DNA of 64,000 nucleotides from Pseudonocardia ammonioxydans (GTDB lineage Bacteria > Actinomycetota > Actinomycetes > Mycobacteriales > Pseudonocardiaceae): contig NZ_FOUY01000006.1 of NCBI RefSeq assembly GCF_900115005.1, positions 62,001 to 126,000 on the forward strand, written 5' to 3'. Below the pieces are notes generated by a model. The model was given only the letters and a program-made list of their open reading frames with translations, searched no databases and was not told the DNA's origin. Numbering within the stretch: position 1 is the first letter of the stretch; each line of letters opens with the position of its first letter. This document shows, piece by piece, positions 42,404-51,570 of this stretch. Both the position numbers and the translations under genes were made by a program.

Positions 42404-43827
42404 GCGTCGGCGCGCTCGTGTCCGGCCGGGTCCGGTCGATGCGCCGGGAGATGGCCAACCCGCTGTACCGCAACGCGTACGCGCTGATGCTCAACACCGT
42501 CGTCAACTCGGTGTTCGGGCTGCTGTACTGGGTCTTCGCCGCACGGGTGTTCAGCACCGAGGACGTCGGGCGGGGCAACGCCCTGGTCAACCTGATGCTG
42601 ATGATCTCGGTGCTGACCTCGCTGAACTTCGGTCAGGCGATCATCCGGTTCCTGCCGACGGCCGGTCGGGACTCCCGTTCGCTGGTCCGGCTCGCCTACG
42701 GCGTCTCGGCCGCGGCCGCGGTGGTCGGGGCGGCCGCGGTGATGGCGTGGTGTCACTGGGCCTACGCCCCGGGCGACCCGCTGCACGTCTCGTTCGGCTT
42801 CGGCGCCTGGTTCGTGGTGTCCACCGCCGCGTGGTCGATCTTCAACCTGCAGGACCAGGTGCTGACCGGGCTGCGGTCGGCGCTGTGGGTGGCGCTGGAG
42901 AACGGTGTCTACGGCGTCGTGAAACTGGTGCTGCTGGTCGCGGTGTCGTTCACCTCGATCTCCGACGGCGTCTTCACCTCCTGGTCGGCCCCGGTGATCG
43001 CGCTGCTGGTGCCGTTCACTCTGCTGATCTCGCGGCGGCTGCTCCCCCGGCACAGCGCCGAGTCCGCGACCGTGGAGGGCGCCGGCGCACCGGGCCGGCG
43101 CACGCTGACCCGCTACATGGCGGGCGACTACCTGGGCCAGGTCTTCAACCAGGCCATGTCGTCGTTCCTGCCGGTGCTGGTGGTCATGGTGATCAGCCAG
43201 TCGGCGAGCGCGTACCTGCTGCCCGCACAGACGGTGTTCCAGGCGATGACCATGCTGTCGGTCGCCATCACCTCCGCGCTGGTCGTGGAGGGGTCACGGC
43301 AGCCGGAGCGGGCCCACCTGTTCGCCCGCGCGGTGCTGCGGCGGATCTGCGTGATCGTCCTGCCGGCCGCGCTGCTGATCGCGCTGGCGGCCCCGCTGCT
43401 GCTGTGGTTCTACGGGCCCGACTACGTCGAGAACTCGACGTTGCTGCTGCAGCTGCTGATGATCTCGATGATCCCGCGGATCGTGGTCACGCTGTGGATG
43501 ACCAAGTCGCGGCTGGCCAACCGGACCTTCGGGCTCGCGGTGCAGCAGCTCGTCCACGCGATCATCGTGCTGGGCGGGGTGCCGCTGCTCGCCCCCACCC
43601 TCGGCGTGGACGCCGTCGGCTGGGCCTGGCTGGCGGGCGAGGTGCTGCTGGCGCTGGCCTTCGCCCCCTCGGTCGTCCGCTGGCTGCGCCGCCCGCCCCC
43701 GCCCCAGGACGCCGGGCCGGGCCCCGGTGGTGGTGACGACGACGGTGCGGACAGCGCCGACGACACCACGGGGCCGATCGGCGGCCCGGACGAGCGCACC
43801 CACGAGATCCCCCGCGTCCGGGACTGA
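42400..43827 (+). CDS. Polysaccharide flippase-like membrane protein (MOP superfamily)
   Basis: 475 residues with about 12-14 hydrophobic segments in the Wzx/MATE-like pattern: an N-terminal NPLYRNAYALMLNTVVNSVFG, a central MAGDYLGQVFNQAMSSFLP at the start of the second half, and a polar acidic tail of about 45 residues. It probably moves lipid-linked glycans across the membrane. The ATP-grasp and GT2 genes a little downstream fit a surface-glycan locus. The ATG has no ribosome binding site but overlaps the stop of a leader frame. Confidence 0.82.
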   Translation: MSVGALVSGRVRSMRREMANPLYRNAYALMLNTVVNSVFGLLYWVFAARVFSTEDVGRGNALVNLMLMISVLTSLNFGQAIIRFLPTAGRDSRSLVRLAYGVSAAAAVVGAAAVMAWCHWAYAPGDPLHVSFGFGAWFVVSTAAWSIFNLQDQVLTGLRSALWVALENGVYGVVKLVLLVAVSFTSISDGVFTSWSAPVIALLVPFTLLISRRLLPRHSAESATVEGAGAPGRRTLTRYMAGDYLGQVFNQAMSSFLPVLVVMVISQSASAYLLPAQTVFQAMTMLSVAITSALVVEGSRQPERAHLFARAVLRRICVIVLPAALLIALAAPLLLWFYGPDYVENSTLLLQLLMISMIPRIVVTLWMTKSRLANRTFGLAVQQLVHAIIVLGGVPLLAPTLGVDAVGWAWLAGEVLLALAFAPSVVRWLRRPPPPQDAGPGPGGGDDDGADSADDTTGPIGGPDERTHEIPRVRD

Positions 43828-43857
43828 CCGGAAGCCGGGCCGGACGGGGCCGGTCGC

Positions 43858-44181
43858 TCAGGGCGGCGGGAGACCGGAGGGGCCCGGCGTCTCGCCGGAG
43901 CGCGGGTTCGTGGCGCCGTAGGGCTGGACCGGGTAGCGCCAGGCCACCCACACGAGCCCGGTGCCGGCCACGGCGGCCAGTGCACCGGCGGGGCTGCCCA
44001 GCGCGAGCAGCAGGAACCCGGCGACGGCGGCGACGACGAGCGCGACCCGGGCCCCGGGGATCCGGCGGGCGGCGGGCATCCGCTGCTGGTCACGCCGGAA
44101 GCGGGCGACGAACCCGGGGTCGTCCGCCGAGAGCCGACGCTCGAGGTCCTCCAGCACGCGGTGATCGCGGTCGTTCGGCAC
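43858..44181 (-). CDS. DUF3040 family small membrane protein
   Basis: 107 residues. The DUF3040 signature, a helix with LEDLERRLSADDPGFVARF, is followed by two hydrophobic segments (ARVALVVAAVAGFLLLAL and ALAAVAGTGLVWVAWRY). The family is common in actinobacteria and has no known function. GTG 44181 has GGAGGAGG upstream. It is divergent from a MarR gene, with a perfect 25-bp inverted repeat between them, so it is a likely target of that regulator. Confidence 0.82.
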   Translation of the reverse strand: MPNDRDHRVLEDLERRLSADDPGFVARFRRDQQRMPAARRIPGARVALVVAAVAGFLLLALGSPAGALAAVAGTGLVWVAWRYPVQPYGATNPRSGETPGPSGLPPP

Positions 44182-44211
44182 GACGCACCTCCTCCCTCGC
44201 AGGCACACCGC

Positions 44212-44236
44212 ATTTGTATCGCATTACGATACAAAT
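44212..44236. promoter_or_regulatory. Perfect 25-bp inverted repeat, likely MarR operator
   Basis: ATTTGTATCG (44212-44221) and CGATACAAAT (44227-44236) are exact 10-bp inverted copies around CATTA. The AT-rich site stands out from its GC-rich surroundings and lies between the divergent DUF3040 and marR genes. MarR dimers bind such palindromes; TACGAT within it could also serve as a -10 box. Confidence 0.7.
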
Positions 44237-44283
44237 CGCACGGCGCGGCCCCACCGCCCGGGCCGGTGACGCAGACTGGACGG

Positions 44284-44763
44284 GTGCCCCGGCAGGACGA
44301 TCCGAAACCCTTGACGAAACAGGACTTCGAAGCGCTGGCCCGCTTCCGGTTCGGGATCCGGCGCTACCTGCGCTTCAGCGAGGTGATCGTGCGCCGGCAC
44401 GGGCTGACCCCACAGCAGTACCAGCTGCTGCTCGCGCTCAAGGGGTTCCCCGCCCGCGACTGGGCGAGCGTCGGGGAGCTGGCCGACCGGCTGCAGCTGC
44501 GCCACCACAGCACCGTCGAGCTGGTCAACCGGGCCCAGACCCAGGAGCTGGTGCAGCGCACCCCCGACCCGGAGGACGCCCGGGCCGTGCGGGTCGGGCT
44601 CACCGCGCACGGCGAGCAGGTCCTCGGCAGGCTCAGCGCCCTGCACCGCGACGAGCTGGACCGGATGGGCGGGGTGCTCGCACCACCGGTGTGGGAGGGC
44701 CCCGGCCCGGCCGGGAACGGCCGGGCGGACGGGGTCAGCGGAGGGTCCGCTCCCGGTCGATGA
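44284..44763 (+). CDS. MarR-family transcriptional regulator
   Basis: 159 residues. The winged helix-turn-helix is readable: LTPQQYQLLLALKGFP, then VGELADRLQLRHHSTVELVNRA for the recognition helix, and the wing in RTPDPEDARAVRVGLT. The ligand is unknown. GTG 44284 follows CAGACT at 6 nt and may be leaderless. The protein probably binds the inverted repeat at 44212-44236 and controls itself and the DUF3040 gene. Its last 29 bp overlap the 3' end of the facing ATP-grasp gene. Confidence 0.9.
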   Translation: MPRQDDPKPLTKQDFEALARFRFGIRRYLRFSEVIVRRHGLTPQQYQLLLALKGFPARDWASVGELADRLQLRHHSTVELVNRAQTQELVQRTPDPEDARAVRVGLTAHGEQVLGRLSALHRDELDRMGGVLAPPVWEGPGPAGNGRADGVSGGSAPGR

Positions 44764-45637
44764 AGCGCTCCGGGATCGGGGTGCCGTGGCGCCAGAGCTC
44801 GCCCAGCGCGCGGTCGAAGGCGCGCGGGCGCAGCCGGACCAGGCCCCCGCCCGGGTTGTGCGTGATCTCGCCGAAGTAGACGTGGCCGTCGACGTCGTAG
44901 AGGTCGACCCGGGCGAAGGTGAAGTCCTTGCCCAGCGTCCGCGCGATCTCGAGCATCCGGTCGTAGGAGGCCGGCCGCTCCGGCAGCGCGTCGGCCTGCC
45001 CGAACCGGCCGGAGATCCGGAACGGCACCCAGTCCGGGTGCAGCATCGTCGAGGTGTGCGCGACGAACCGGTCCTGGTCGACGACGACCATCGTCGGCTC
45101 GCCGTGGAACACGAAGAACTTGTAGTCCGCGGGCGGCTTGCTGCCGTCGCCCAGGTACTCCTCGACGACCGCGCGCGGGGTGAGCCCCTCGTAGGGCCGC
45201 TCCCGCCAGCCGTGGGTGAAGAAGTCGGTGCGCAGCCAGCGGGCGACCGTCGAACGGATCCGCGCGTGGTCCGCGGCGGCCGGGTGCGGGACCAGGATCG
45301 TCATGTCGCAGCCGTGCGTGCCCTTGACGACGTAGGGGCCCTGCGGGGTCTCGAGGTCGAGCTCCTCGGCCCGCTCGACGACCTGGATCAGCGGAATGAG
45401 GTGCTCGGCCCCGATCCGGTCGGCGACGTGCTCGCGCACCCGGTACTTGTCCGCCGTGACGTGCACCAGCTCGGACTGCTCGCCGAGGTTCTTCCGCGCC
45501 AGGAGCTGGGCGTAGGTCCGCGGATTCCGGAACGTCGTGAACTCACCCTGGAACAACAGGTGATGCAGCATCGCGAACGCGCGATGAGGCAGGAATCGGA
45601 GCCGTCGGGACAGCATCACCCGGGCGTCGAACGACAT
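44735..45637 (-). CDS. TupA-like ATP-grasp protein
   Basis: 300 residues. The pattern is that of TupA-type ATP-grasp enzymes: an N-terminal RTYAQLLARKNLGE, VTADKYRVREHVADRIG, the ATP site GPYVVKGTHGCDMTIL, the lobe PADYKFFVFHGEPTMV, and the metal-binding end ARVDLYDVDGHVYFGEITHNPGGG. Such proteins are found in polysaccharide loci, including teichuronopeptide synthesis in Bacillus, and join amino acids to glycans. ATG 45637 lies 6 nt after a TATTCT box (45649-45644), so it is probably leaderless. It is divergent from a GT2 gene and converges with marR with overlapping ends. Confidence 0.87.
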   Translation of the reverse strand: MSFDARVMLSRRLRFLPHRAFAMLHHLLFQGEFTTFRNPRTYAQLLARKNLGEQSELVHVTADKYRVREHVADRIGAEHLIPLIQVVERAEELDLETPQGPYVVKGTHGCDMTILVPHPAAADHARIRSTVARWLRTDFFTHGWRERPYEGLTPRAVVEEYLGDGSKPPADYKFFVFHGEPTMVVVDQDRFVAHTSTMLHPDWVPFRISGRFGQADALPERPASYDRMLEIARTLGKDFTFARVDLYDVDGHVYFGEITHNPGGGLVRLRPRAFDRALGELWRHGTPIPERFIDRERTLR

Positions 45638-45886
45638 TCCCGGAGAATAGTGCAGCGCCCTTCCCGACCCCCGGTCGCATCTCCGGACCGAGCACGGAAC
45701 GCAACATCGTCGTGACCCACAGGTACCGAGGCCCCCGCAACCCTTCGAATCCGGAGCGGTTCCGGTTCACCGGCGACGATCACACGGTCGGGGCAGCGCC
45801 GGCGTCCGACCGTCCGGCGTCACCCTCTCCGGAACCGATCGCACTCCGCGCGCACACCCGGAAGGGGGCTTGATAGCGTGCCGCTC

Positions 45887-46888
45887 GTGCGGAACAGCAG
45901 CGTTCTCGTGACGGTGATCACGCCGGCCTACAACGTGGGGCCGTGGATCGGCGAGGCCATCGACTCCGTCCTCGCACAGACCGAGACCCGTTTCGAGTAC
46001 GTGGTCGTCGACGACGGTTCCACCGACGACACGGCCGAGGTCGTGCGTTCCCGGGCCGAACGCGATTCCCGGATCCGGCTGATCCAGGTCGAGAACGGCG
46101 GATCGGGTGCCGCGCGCAACCGCGCGCTCGCGGAGAGCGCCGCGCCGTTCGTGGCGTTCCTCGACGGCGACGACCGCTGGCACCCGCAGTTCCTGCGGCA
46201 CATGCTCGAGACCCTGCACACCGCCCCGCCCGGGGTCGGGATGGCCTACTGCCACACCCGGGTCATGCTCGAGAGCGGGCAGGTCGTGGCGCTGCGCTGG
46301 CAGCCGTCGGGCCGGATCGACCTCGACCGCCAGCTCGTCGAGAACAACCCGCCGCACAACGGCAGCTCGCTGATGATCCGCCGGGCCTGCTTCGACCAGG
46401 TCGGCGGTTTCGACTCGTCGCTGCCCTCGGCCGTCGACTTCGAGATGTGGCTGCGGATCGCGGCCGGTTCGCACTACCCGTTGATGTGGGGCACCCGCCG
46501 CTACCTGCTCGACATGCGGCTGATGCGGACCGGGTCGATCAGCTCGAACCGCCGTCGCCGCTTCGAGTGCCTGGACAAGGTGATCGCCGAGTACGCGCCG
46601 GCGATGCGCCGCCAGCATCCGGGCATGGCCTACATCCGGCCCGCGGTGTTCGCCTACCGCGACGGCCTGGACGACTTCGGGGACCGCTGGGCGCTGCTCG
46701 CGCGCGAGGCGGGCACCCGCGAGCTCGCGCGCGACTCGTGGGGTCGTTCGCTGCTGGGCTGGAGCGGCGCGGGCCGCGAGCGGCGCGCCCAGCTGCGCTC
46801 CCTGCGCGACACCGCCCGCAGCGGTGCCTACAAGGGGATGTCCGGCGCCCTGCGCACCGCCGGACGGCTGCACTCCCTGCGCGGCTGA
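45887..46888 (+). CDS. Glycosyltransferase family 2
   Basis: 333 residues (336 if translation starts at GTG 45878). The GT-A fold is clear: VTVITPAYNVGPWIGEAIDS, the nucleotide-binding VVVDDGSTDDT, ENGGSGAARNRAL and the metal-binding FLDGDDRW. The acceptor motif region DFEMWLRIAA is also present. It transfers a sugar from a nucleotide donor, probably to a surface glycan, given the ATP-grasp gene beside it. TAGCGT (45874-45879) ends 7 nt before GTG 45887, which supports that start; GTG 45878 overlaps the box but has GGAAGGGGG upstream, so it cannot be excluded. Confidence 0.88.
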   Translation: MRNSSVLVTVITPAYNVGPWIGEAIDSVLAQTETRFEYVVVDDGSTDDTAEVVRSRAERDSRIRLIQVENGGSGAARNRALAESAAPFVAFLDGDDRWHPQFLRHMLETLHTAPPGVGMAYCHTRVMLESGQVVALRWQPSGRIDLDRQLVENNPPHNGSSLMIRRACFDQVGGFDSSLPSAVDFEMWLRIAAGSHYPLMWGTRRYLLDMRLMRTGSISSNRRRRFECLDKVIAEYAPAMRRQHPGMAYIRPAVFAYRDGLDDFGDRWALLAREAGTRELARDSWGRSLLGWSGAGRERRAQLRSLRDTARSGAYKGMSGALRTAGRLHSLRG

Positions 46889-46941
46889 CGCCCGGTCACG
46901 GCCCGCGCCCGGACACCGGCCGTGGGGCATCATGGAGATCC

Positions 46942-48183
46942 GTGACGGAACGTACGACGCTGCCGGGCCGGACCGAACGGCGGGCGCGGTCCGGCGTCGG
47001 CCTGGTGTTCCTCACCAACGGGCTCGTCTACGCCAACCTGCTCCCCCGGTTCCCGCAGATCAAGGACGACCTCGGGCTGAGCAACGCCCAGCTCGGCGTC
47101 GCCGTGGCGGCGATGCCGTTCGGCGCGCTGCTCGCCGGCCTGACCGCGGGCGCACTGATCGCCCGGTTCCGCTCCTCGCGGGTCGCCTCGTTCGGCATGG
47201 CGGCGATCGCGGCCGGCGTGGTGCTGGTCGCGTTCGCACCGTCGTGGGGGCTCTTCGCCGCCGCGATGTTCCTGGTCGGGGCCGCGGACGCGGTCGTCGA
47301 CGTCGCGCAGAACGCGCACGGCCTGCGCGTGCAGCGCCGCTACGGCCGCTCGATCCTCAACTCGTTCCACGCGCTGTGGTCGGTCGGCGCGGTCGCCGGC
47401 GGCATCATGGGCTCCGCGGCGGCCGGGATCGCGATGCCGCTCGCGCTGCACCTCGGCCTGTCCTCGCTGCTGTCGGTGCTGATCGCGGTGTCGGTCCACC
47501 CGCTGCTGCTGCCCGGACCGGAGGGCACCGAACGGGACGGGGACACCGAACGGGTCAGGGACACCGAACGGGCCGGGGACGACGCCGACCGGCCCGCACC
47601 GCGGCGCCCCTGGGCCGGGCTCGGACTGCGGACGGTCCTGCTCCTGGGCGTGTTCGGCGTGATCGCGAACTCCGGGACGGTCGTCGAGGACTCCGGCGCC
47701 ACCTGGGCCGCGGTGTACCTGCAGGGGCTCGGTGCGGCCGCGGCCGTGGCCGGTCTGGGGTTCGTCGCCCTGCAGGGCTGCCAGTTCGTCGGCCGGCTGG
47801 TGGGCGACCGGATGGTCGACCGGTTCGGCCAGCGTGCGGTGGCACGGGCCGGCGGTGCGCTGGTGCTCGTCGGGATGGGCTCGGCGTTGGCGTTCCCGAG
47901 CGTGCCGACCACCGTGGCCGGGTTCGGCGCGGCCGGATTCGGCGTGGCGACGCTGGTCCCGGCGGCGATGACGGCCGCGGACCGGCTCCCGGGCCTGGCC
48001 CCCGGCACGGGCCTGACGGTCGTCACCTGGCTGATGCGGGTCGGGTTCCTGGCCTCGCCGCCGGTGGTCGGGGTGATCGCGGACGCGACCGAACTGCGGG
48101 TCGGGCTGCTGGTCGTGCCGCTCGCCGGGCTGGTCGTGCTGCTGGTCGCCGGTGTGCTGGCGCCCCGGCCCCGGCGCGGGTGA
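46942..48183 (+). CDS. MFS transporter (12-segment)
   Basis: 413 residues with 12 membrane segments. FLTNGLVYANLLPRFPQIKDDLGLSNAQLGV near the start and AQNAHGLRVQRRYGRSILNSFHALWSVG are typical of a group of MFS carriers related to fucose/YbjJ-type permeases. The central loop holds a threefold repeat (TERDGD, TERVRD, TERAGD) made by an 18-bp tandem repeat. The substrate is unknown. GTG 46942 has GGAG upstream. It lies 53 bp behind the GT2 gene, separated by a weak hairpin, and converges with the second MFS gene. Confidence 0.87.
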   Translation: MTERTTLPGRTERRARSGVGLVFLTNGLVYANLLPRFPQIKDDLGLSNAQLGVAVAAMPFGALLAGLTAGALIARFRSSRVASFGMAAIAAGVVLVAFAPSWGLFAAAMFLVGAADAVVDVAQNAHGLRVQRRYGRSILNSFHALWSVGAVAGGIMGSAAAGIAMPLALHLGLSSLLSVLIAVSVHPLLLPGPEGTERDGDTERVRDTERAGDDADRPAPRRPWAGLGLRTVLLLGVFGVIANSGTVVEDSGATWAAVYLQGLGAAAAVAGLGFVALQGCQFVGRLVGDRMVDRFGQRAVARAGGALVLVGMGSALAFPSVPTTVAGFGAAGFGVATLVPAAMTAADRLPGLAPGTGLTVVTWLMRVGFLASPPVVGVIADATELRVGLLVVPLAGLVVLLVAGVLAPRPRRG

Positions 48184-48256
48184 AAAGCCGCCCGCACCGC
48201 ACCGCACCGCACCGGTCCGGACGGCGGGGCCGGCCGGGCCGCCGACGTGTCCGCCG

Positions 48257-49726
48257 TCAGTCCCCGCCAGTCGGCCCGGTCGTCCCCACCGGAGGGCCCT
48301 CACCGGCCGGCATCCGGGGCCGCCGGCGGGCCGCCACCAGGTCGACGATCCCGAGGACCAGGGCGAGCCCGACCAGTCCGACCGTGATGACCAGGCCGTG
48401 GGTGATCGCGGAGGCCCAGTCCCCGGTCGCGGTCAGGCGCCCGAAGAAGACCGCGCCGACCGCGGACAGCCCGATCGCGGTGCCGATCCGCTGGCCGGTC
48501 TGCAGCACGCCGCCCGCGGTGCCGCCGGAGCTGGGCGGGATCTCGGAGAGCGCGATCGTCTGGTTCGGCGCGATGACCAGTCCGCCCCCGGCCCCGGCGA
48601 GCAGCAGCGGCCCCGCGATGGCGAGCCCGGTCATCGGGCTGCCCGCGGTCACCCCGAGGACGGCGTCGGTGGCCACCAGCCCGGCGAGCACGACCGCGAG
48701 CCCGGTGACGACCATCGGCTGCCCGAACCGCGACACCAGCCGACCGCCGAGCGCGGAGGTGACCGCGGAGCCGATCGCGAACGGCGTCAGCACGAGACCG
48801 GTCTGCAGCGGGGTGTAGCCCAGGCCGTTCTGCAGGTAGAGCGTGAGCACGAAGAAGATCGAGGTGAACCCGGCGAAGTAGGTCATGCCGAGGGTGGCTC
48901 CGACGGCGTAGCTGCGGGTCCGCAGCAACGTGAAGTCGATCAGCGGGTGGCCGTGGGTCCGCTTGGCGCGCCGCTCCCAGGCCACGAAGCCGGCCAGGGC
49001 GGCCACCGAGACGGCGAGCAGCCACCACGGGGCCGCCGCCGGGTCCCGCTCGGCGAGCACCAGGGGCAGCATCAGGCCGACCACCCCGGTGCCGAGCAGC
49101 AGCGTCCCCACCAGGTCCAGCGGGCGCCGTCCGGCCGTCCGCACGCCGTCGGGCGGCAGCAGCCGCGCCGCGCACACCAGGGCGGGCACCCCGATCGGGA
49201 TGTTCACGAAGAACACCCACCGCCAGCCGCCTGCGTCCCCGGCCCAGGCCAGCAGCAGGCCGCCGAGCAGCGGACCGATCGCGGTCGAGATGCCGACGAC
49301 GGCGCCGAACAGCCCGAACGCAGTGCCCCGCTCCGGGCCCTGGAACAGGTCCTGGATGAACCCGACGACCTGCGGGGAGAGCAGCCCCGCCGCCACGCCC
49401 TGCAGCAGCCGCACCACGACCAGCACCTCGGCCGTCGGGGCGAGCCCGGCCGCGGCGCTGGTCAGGACGAACAGGCCCAGGCCGAGCAGGAACATCCGGC
49501 GACGGCCGCGGTCGTCGCCGAGCCGGCCGGCCGCGACGAGGACCAGGCCGAACGTGAGCGCATAGCCCGACACCACCCACGACACCTGCGCGGCCGAGGC
49601 GTCGAGCCCGGACTGCATCGACGGCAGCGCGACGTTGACGATGCTGACGTCGAGCAGGCTCATGAAGCCGGCGATCAGGCAGACGGACAGCGCCCGCCAG
49701 CGGCGCGGGTCGGGTTCGGTGCTCAC
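48257..49726 (-). CDS. MFS drug-efflux transporter, DHA2/EmrB type (14-segment)
   Basis: 489 residues with 14 hydrophobic segments. The DHA2 motifs are present: SLLDVSIVNVALPSMQ in segment 1 (motif D1), GRLGDDRGRRRMF in the first loop (motif A) and GLFGAVVGISTAIGPLLGG (motif C, antiporter). It probably exports hydrophobic toxic compounds using the proton gradient. GTG 49726 has GGAG upstream. It is divergent from the ThDP enzyme gene, with 128 bp between them; no regulator gene accompanies it. Confidence 0.9.
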   Translation of the reverse strand: MSTEPDPRRWRALSVCLIAGFMSLLDVSIVNVALPSMQSGLDASAAQVSWVVSGYALTFGLVLVAAGRLGDDRGRRRMFLLGLGLFVLTSAAAGLAPTAEVLVVVRLLQGVAAGLLSPQVVGFIQDLFQGPERGTAFGLFGAVVGISTAIGPLLGGLLLAWAGDAGGWRWVFFVNIPIGVPALVCAARLLPPDGVRTAGRRPLDLVGTLLLGTGVVGLMLPLVLAERDPAAAPWWLLAVSVAALAGFVAWERRAKRTHGHPLIDFTLLRTRSYAVGATLGMTYFAGFTSIFFVLTLYLQNGLGYTPLQTGLVLTPFAIGSAVTSALGGRLVSRFGQPMVVTGLAVVLAGLVATDAVLGVTAGSPMTGLAIAGPLLLAGAGGGLVIAPNQTIALSEIPPSSGGTAGGVLQTGQRIGTAIGLSAVGAVFFGRLTATGDWASAITHGLVITVGLVGLALVLGIVDLVAARRRPRMPAGEGPPVGTTGPTGGD

Positions 49727-49854
49727 GGGACTCCATTTCCGGTCCTCACGGCGGGCTGCGCAACTCGGGGCCCGGGGTTCTCCGGGCGGGGGTGGGCAGT
49801 GTCCACTGGGATCATGATGACGGTTGTGTGCGCGTACGGGTCGGGGGCGACCAC

Positions 49855-51495
49855 GTGAGGGGCGCCCAGGCACTGGTCGGGTCGCTGGTCGGGGCCGGCG
49901 TCGACGTCTGCTTCATGAACCCCGGGACCTCCGAGATGCACTTCGTGCAGGCGCTCGACGACGTGCCGGAGATGCGCGGCGTGCTCACCCTGTTCGAGGG
50001 GGTCGCGACGGGCGCCGCCGACGCCTACGCCCGGATCGCCGGGCGTCCCGCGGCGGTGCTGCTGCACCTGGGGCCGGGTCTGGGCAACGGGCTGGCGAAC
50101 CTGCACAACGCCCGGCGGGCCGGCACTCCCCTGCTCTGCGTGGTGGGCGCGCACGCGACCGACCACGTGCGTCACGACGCGCCGCTGGAGTCCGACATCA
50201 CCGCCGTCGCGCGGACGGTGTCGGGGTGGGTGCACACCTCGGGCGACGTGCGGGACGTGGCCGACGACGCGATGCGGGCGGTCGCCGCTACCTCCGAACG
50301 CGGTGGTCAGGTCGCGACCCTGGTGCTGCCCGCCGACGTCTCCTGGTCCGAGGGCGGCGCACCCGCCCCGCCGCGCCGGTCGGCCGCGCCCGAGCCGCCG
50401 GACGCCTCGCGGGTCGCGGCCGCGGCGTCCGCGGTCGGTGCTCCCGGCGCGGTGCTCCTGCTCGGCGGGCCGGCGCTGACCGAGCGCGGGATGGCCGCGG
50501 CCGGGCGGATCGCCGCGGCGACCGGCACCCGGCTACTGGTCGAGACGTTCCCGCGACGCTGGGACACCGGCGCCGGACGCCCGCGGGCCGACAAGCTCGG
50601 CTACTTCGCCGAGCAGGCGCTGGCCCAGCTCGACGGGGCGTCCTCGCTGGTCACGGCCGGGGCGCGGGCACCGGTGTCGTTCTTCGGCTACCCCGGGGTC
50701 CCCGGGGACCTGGTGCCCGACGGGTGTCCGGTCGTCCCGCTGGCCGACGGCTCGTCGGACGCGGCCGCCGCACTGGAGGAGCTCGCTGCCGCGGTGGCCT
50801 CGGGCGACGGAGCCCGGGGCGCCTCGGGTGCCGGGGCCTCCGACGCCGACGGCGCCGACCCGCGCGTCTCGGGCGCGGGCACCGCGGCCGTCGACGCCGT
50901 CCTCGCGCCGCACGACGCCCCCGAGCCGGAGCCCGGCCCGCTGGACGTCCGCTCGCTGTGCGCCGCGGTCGCCGCGGCCCTGCCCGAGAACGCGATCGTG
51001 GTCGACGAGTCGGTGACCGCCGCGGCGGCGCTGGCCCCGGCCCTGCAGACCGCGGCCCCGCACACCCAGCTCGCGCTGACCGGCGGCGCGATCGGGCAGG
51101 GCCCGCCCGCGGCGGTGGGCGCGGCGGTCGCCGCCCCGGAGCGTCCGGTGGTGGCGGTGCAGGCCGAGGGCAGCGCGCTCTACACCGTCCAGGCGCTGTG
51201 GACCCAGGCCCGCGAGCAGCTCGACGTGACCACGGTGCTGATCAACAACTCGGCGTACTCGATCCTGCGGGTCGAGCTGGCCCGCACCGGGGCCGGGGAG
51301 GCCGCCCGCTCCGGGCGGGCCGGACGGATGCTGGACCTGTCCGACCCGACACCGGACTTCGTGTCGCTGGCGTCCGGCCTCGGCGTGCCGGCGCGGCGGG
51401 TCACGACGACCGAGGACCTGCTCGACGCGCTCCGATGGGCCCGGGACGAGCCGGGCCCGCACCTGATCGAGGCGATCGTCCCCGCGCTGGGGTGA
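49855..51495 (+). CDS. Thiamine diphosphate-dependent enzyme (acetolactate synthase/benzoylformate decarboxylase-like)
   Basis: 546 residues. The N-terminal PYR domain starts AQALVGSLVGAGVDVCFMNPGTSEMHF and has the cofactor-activating glutamate in LFEGVATGAADAYAR (Glu48). The C-terminal PP domain has EGSALYTVQALWTQ followed by VLINNSAYSIL; the usual GDG/GDGS metal motif is AEGS here, with Glu in place of Asp. The family carries out decarboxylation or carboligation of 2-oxo acids; the exact reaction is unknown. GTG 49855 gives the standard N-terminus; a GTG at 49828 is also open. A 13-bp terminator follows. Confidence 0.85.
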   Translation: MRGAQALVGSLVGAGVDVCFMNPGTSEMHFVQALDDVPEMRGVLTLFEGVATGAADAYARIAGRPAAVLLHLGPGLGNGLANLHNARRAGTPLLCVVGAHATDHVRHDAPLESDITAVARTVSGWVHTSGDVRDVADDAMRAVAATSERGGQVATLVLPADVSWSEGGAPAPPRRSAAPEPPDASRVAAAASAVGAPGAVLLLGGPALTERGMAAAGRIAAATGTRLLVETFPRRWDTGAGRPRADKLGYFAEQALAQLDGASSLVTAGARAPVSFFGYPGVPGDLVPDGCPVVPLADGSSDAAAALEELAAAVASGDGARGASGAGASDADGADPRVSGAGTAAVDAVLAPHDAPEPEPGPLDVRSLCAAVAAALPENAIVVDESVTAAAALAPALQTAAPHTQLALTGGAIGQGPPAAVGAAVAAPERPVVAVQAEGSALYTVQALWTQAREQLDVTTVLINNSAYSILRVELARTGAGEAARSGRAGRMLDLSDPTPDFVSLASGLGVPARRVTTTEDLLDALRWARDEPGPHLIEAIVPALG

Positions 51496-51536
51496 CGATC
51501 GGCGGGCCCCGGCCCGTCCGGGCATCGTTACCCACC

Positions 51537-51566
51537 CCGGCCCCGCGCGTCCTCGCGCGGGGCCGG
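51537..51566. terminator. Bidirectional terminator
   Basis: A perfect 13-bp stem (51537-51549 with 51554-51566) with the loop TCCT, between the convergent ThDP enzyme gene and the coiled-coil protein gene, 4 bp from the stop codon of the latter. Confidence 0.85.
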
Positions 51567-51570
51567 TGAC

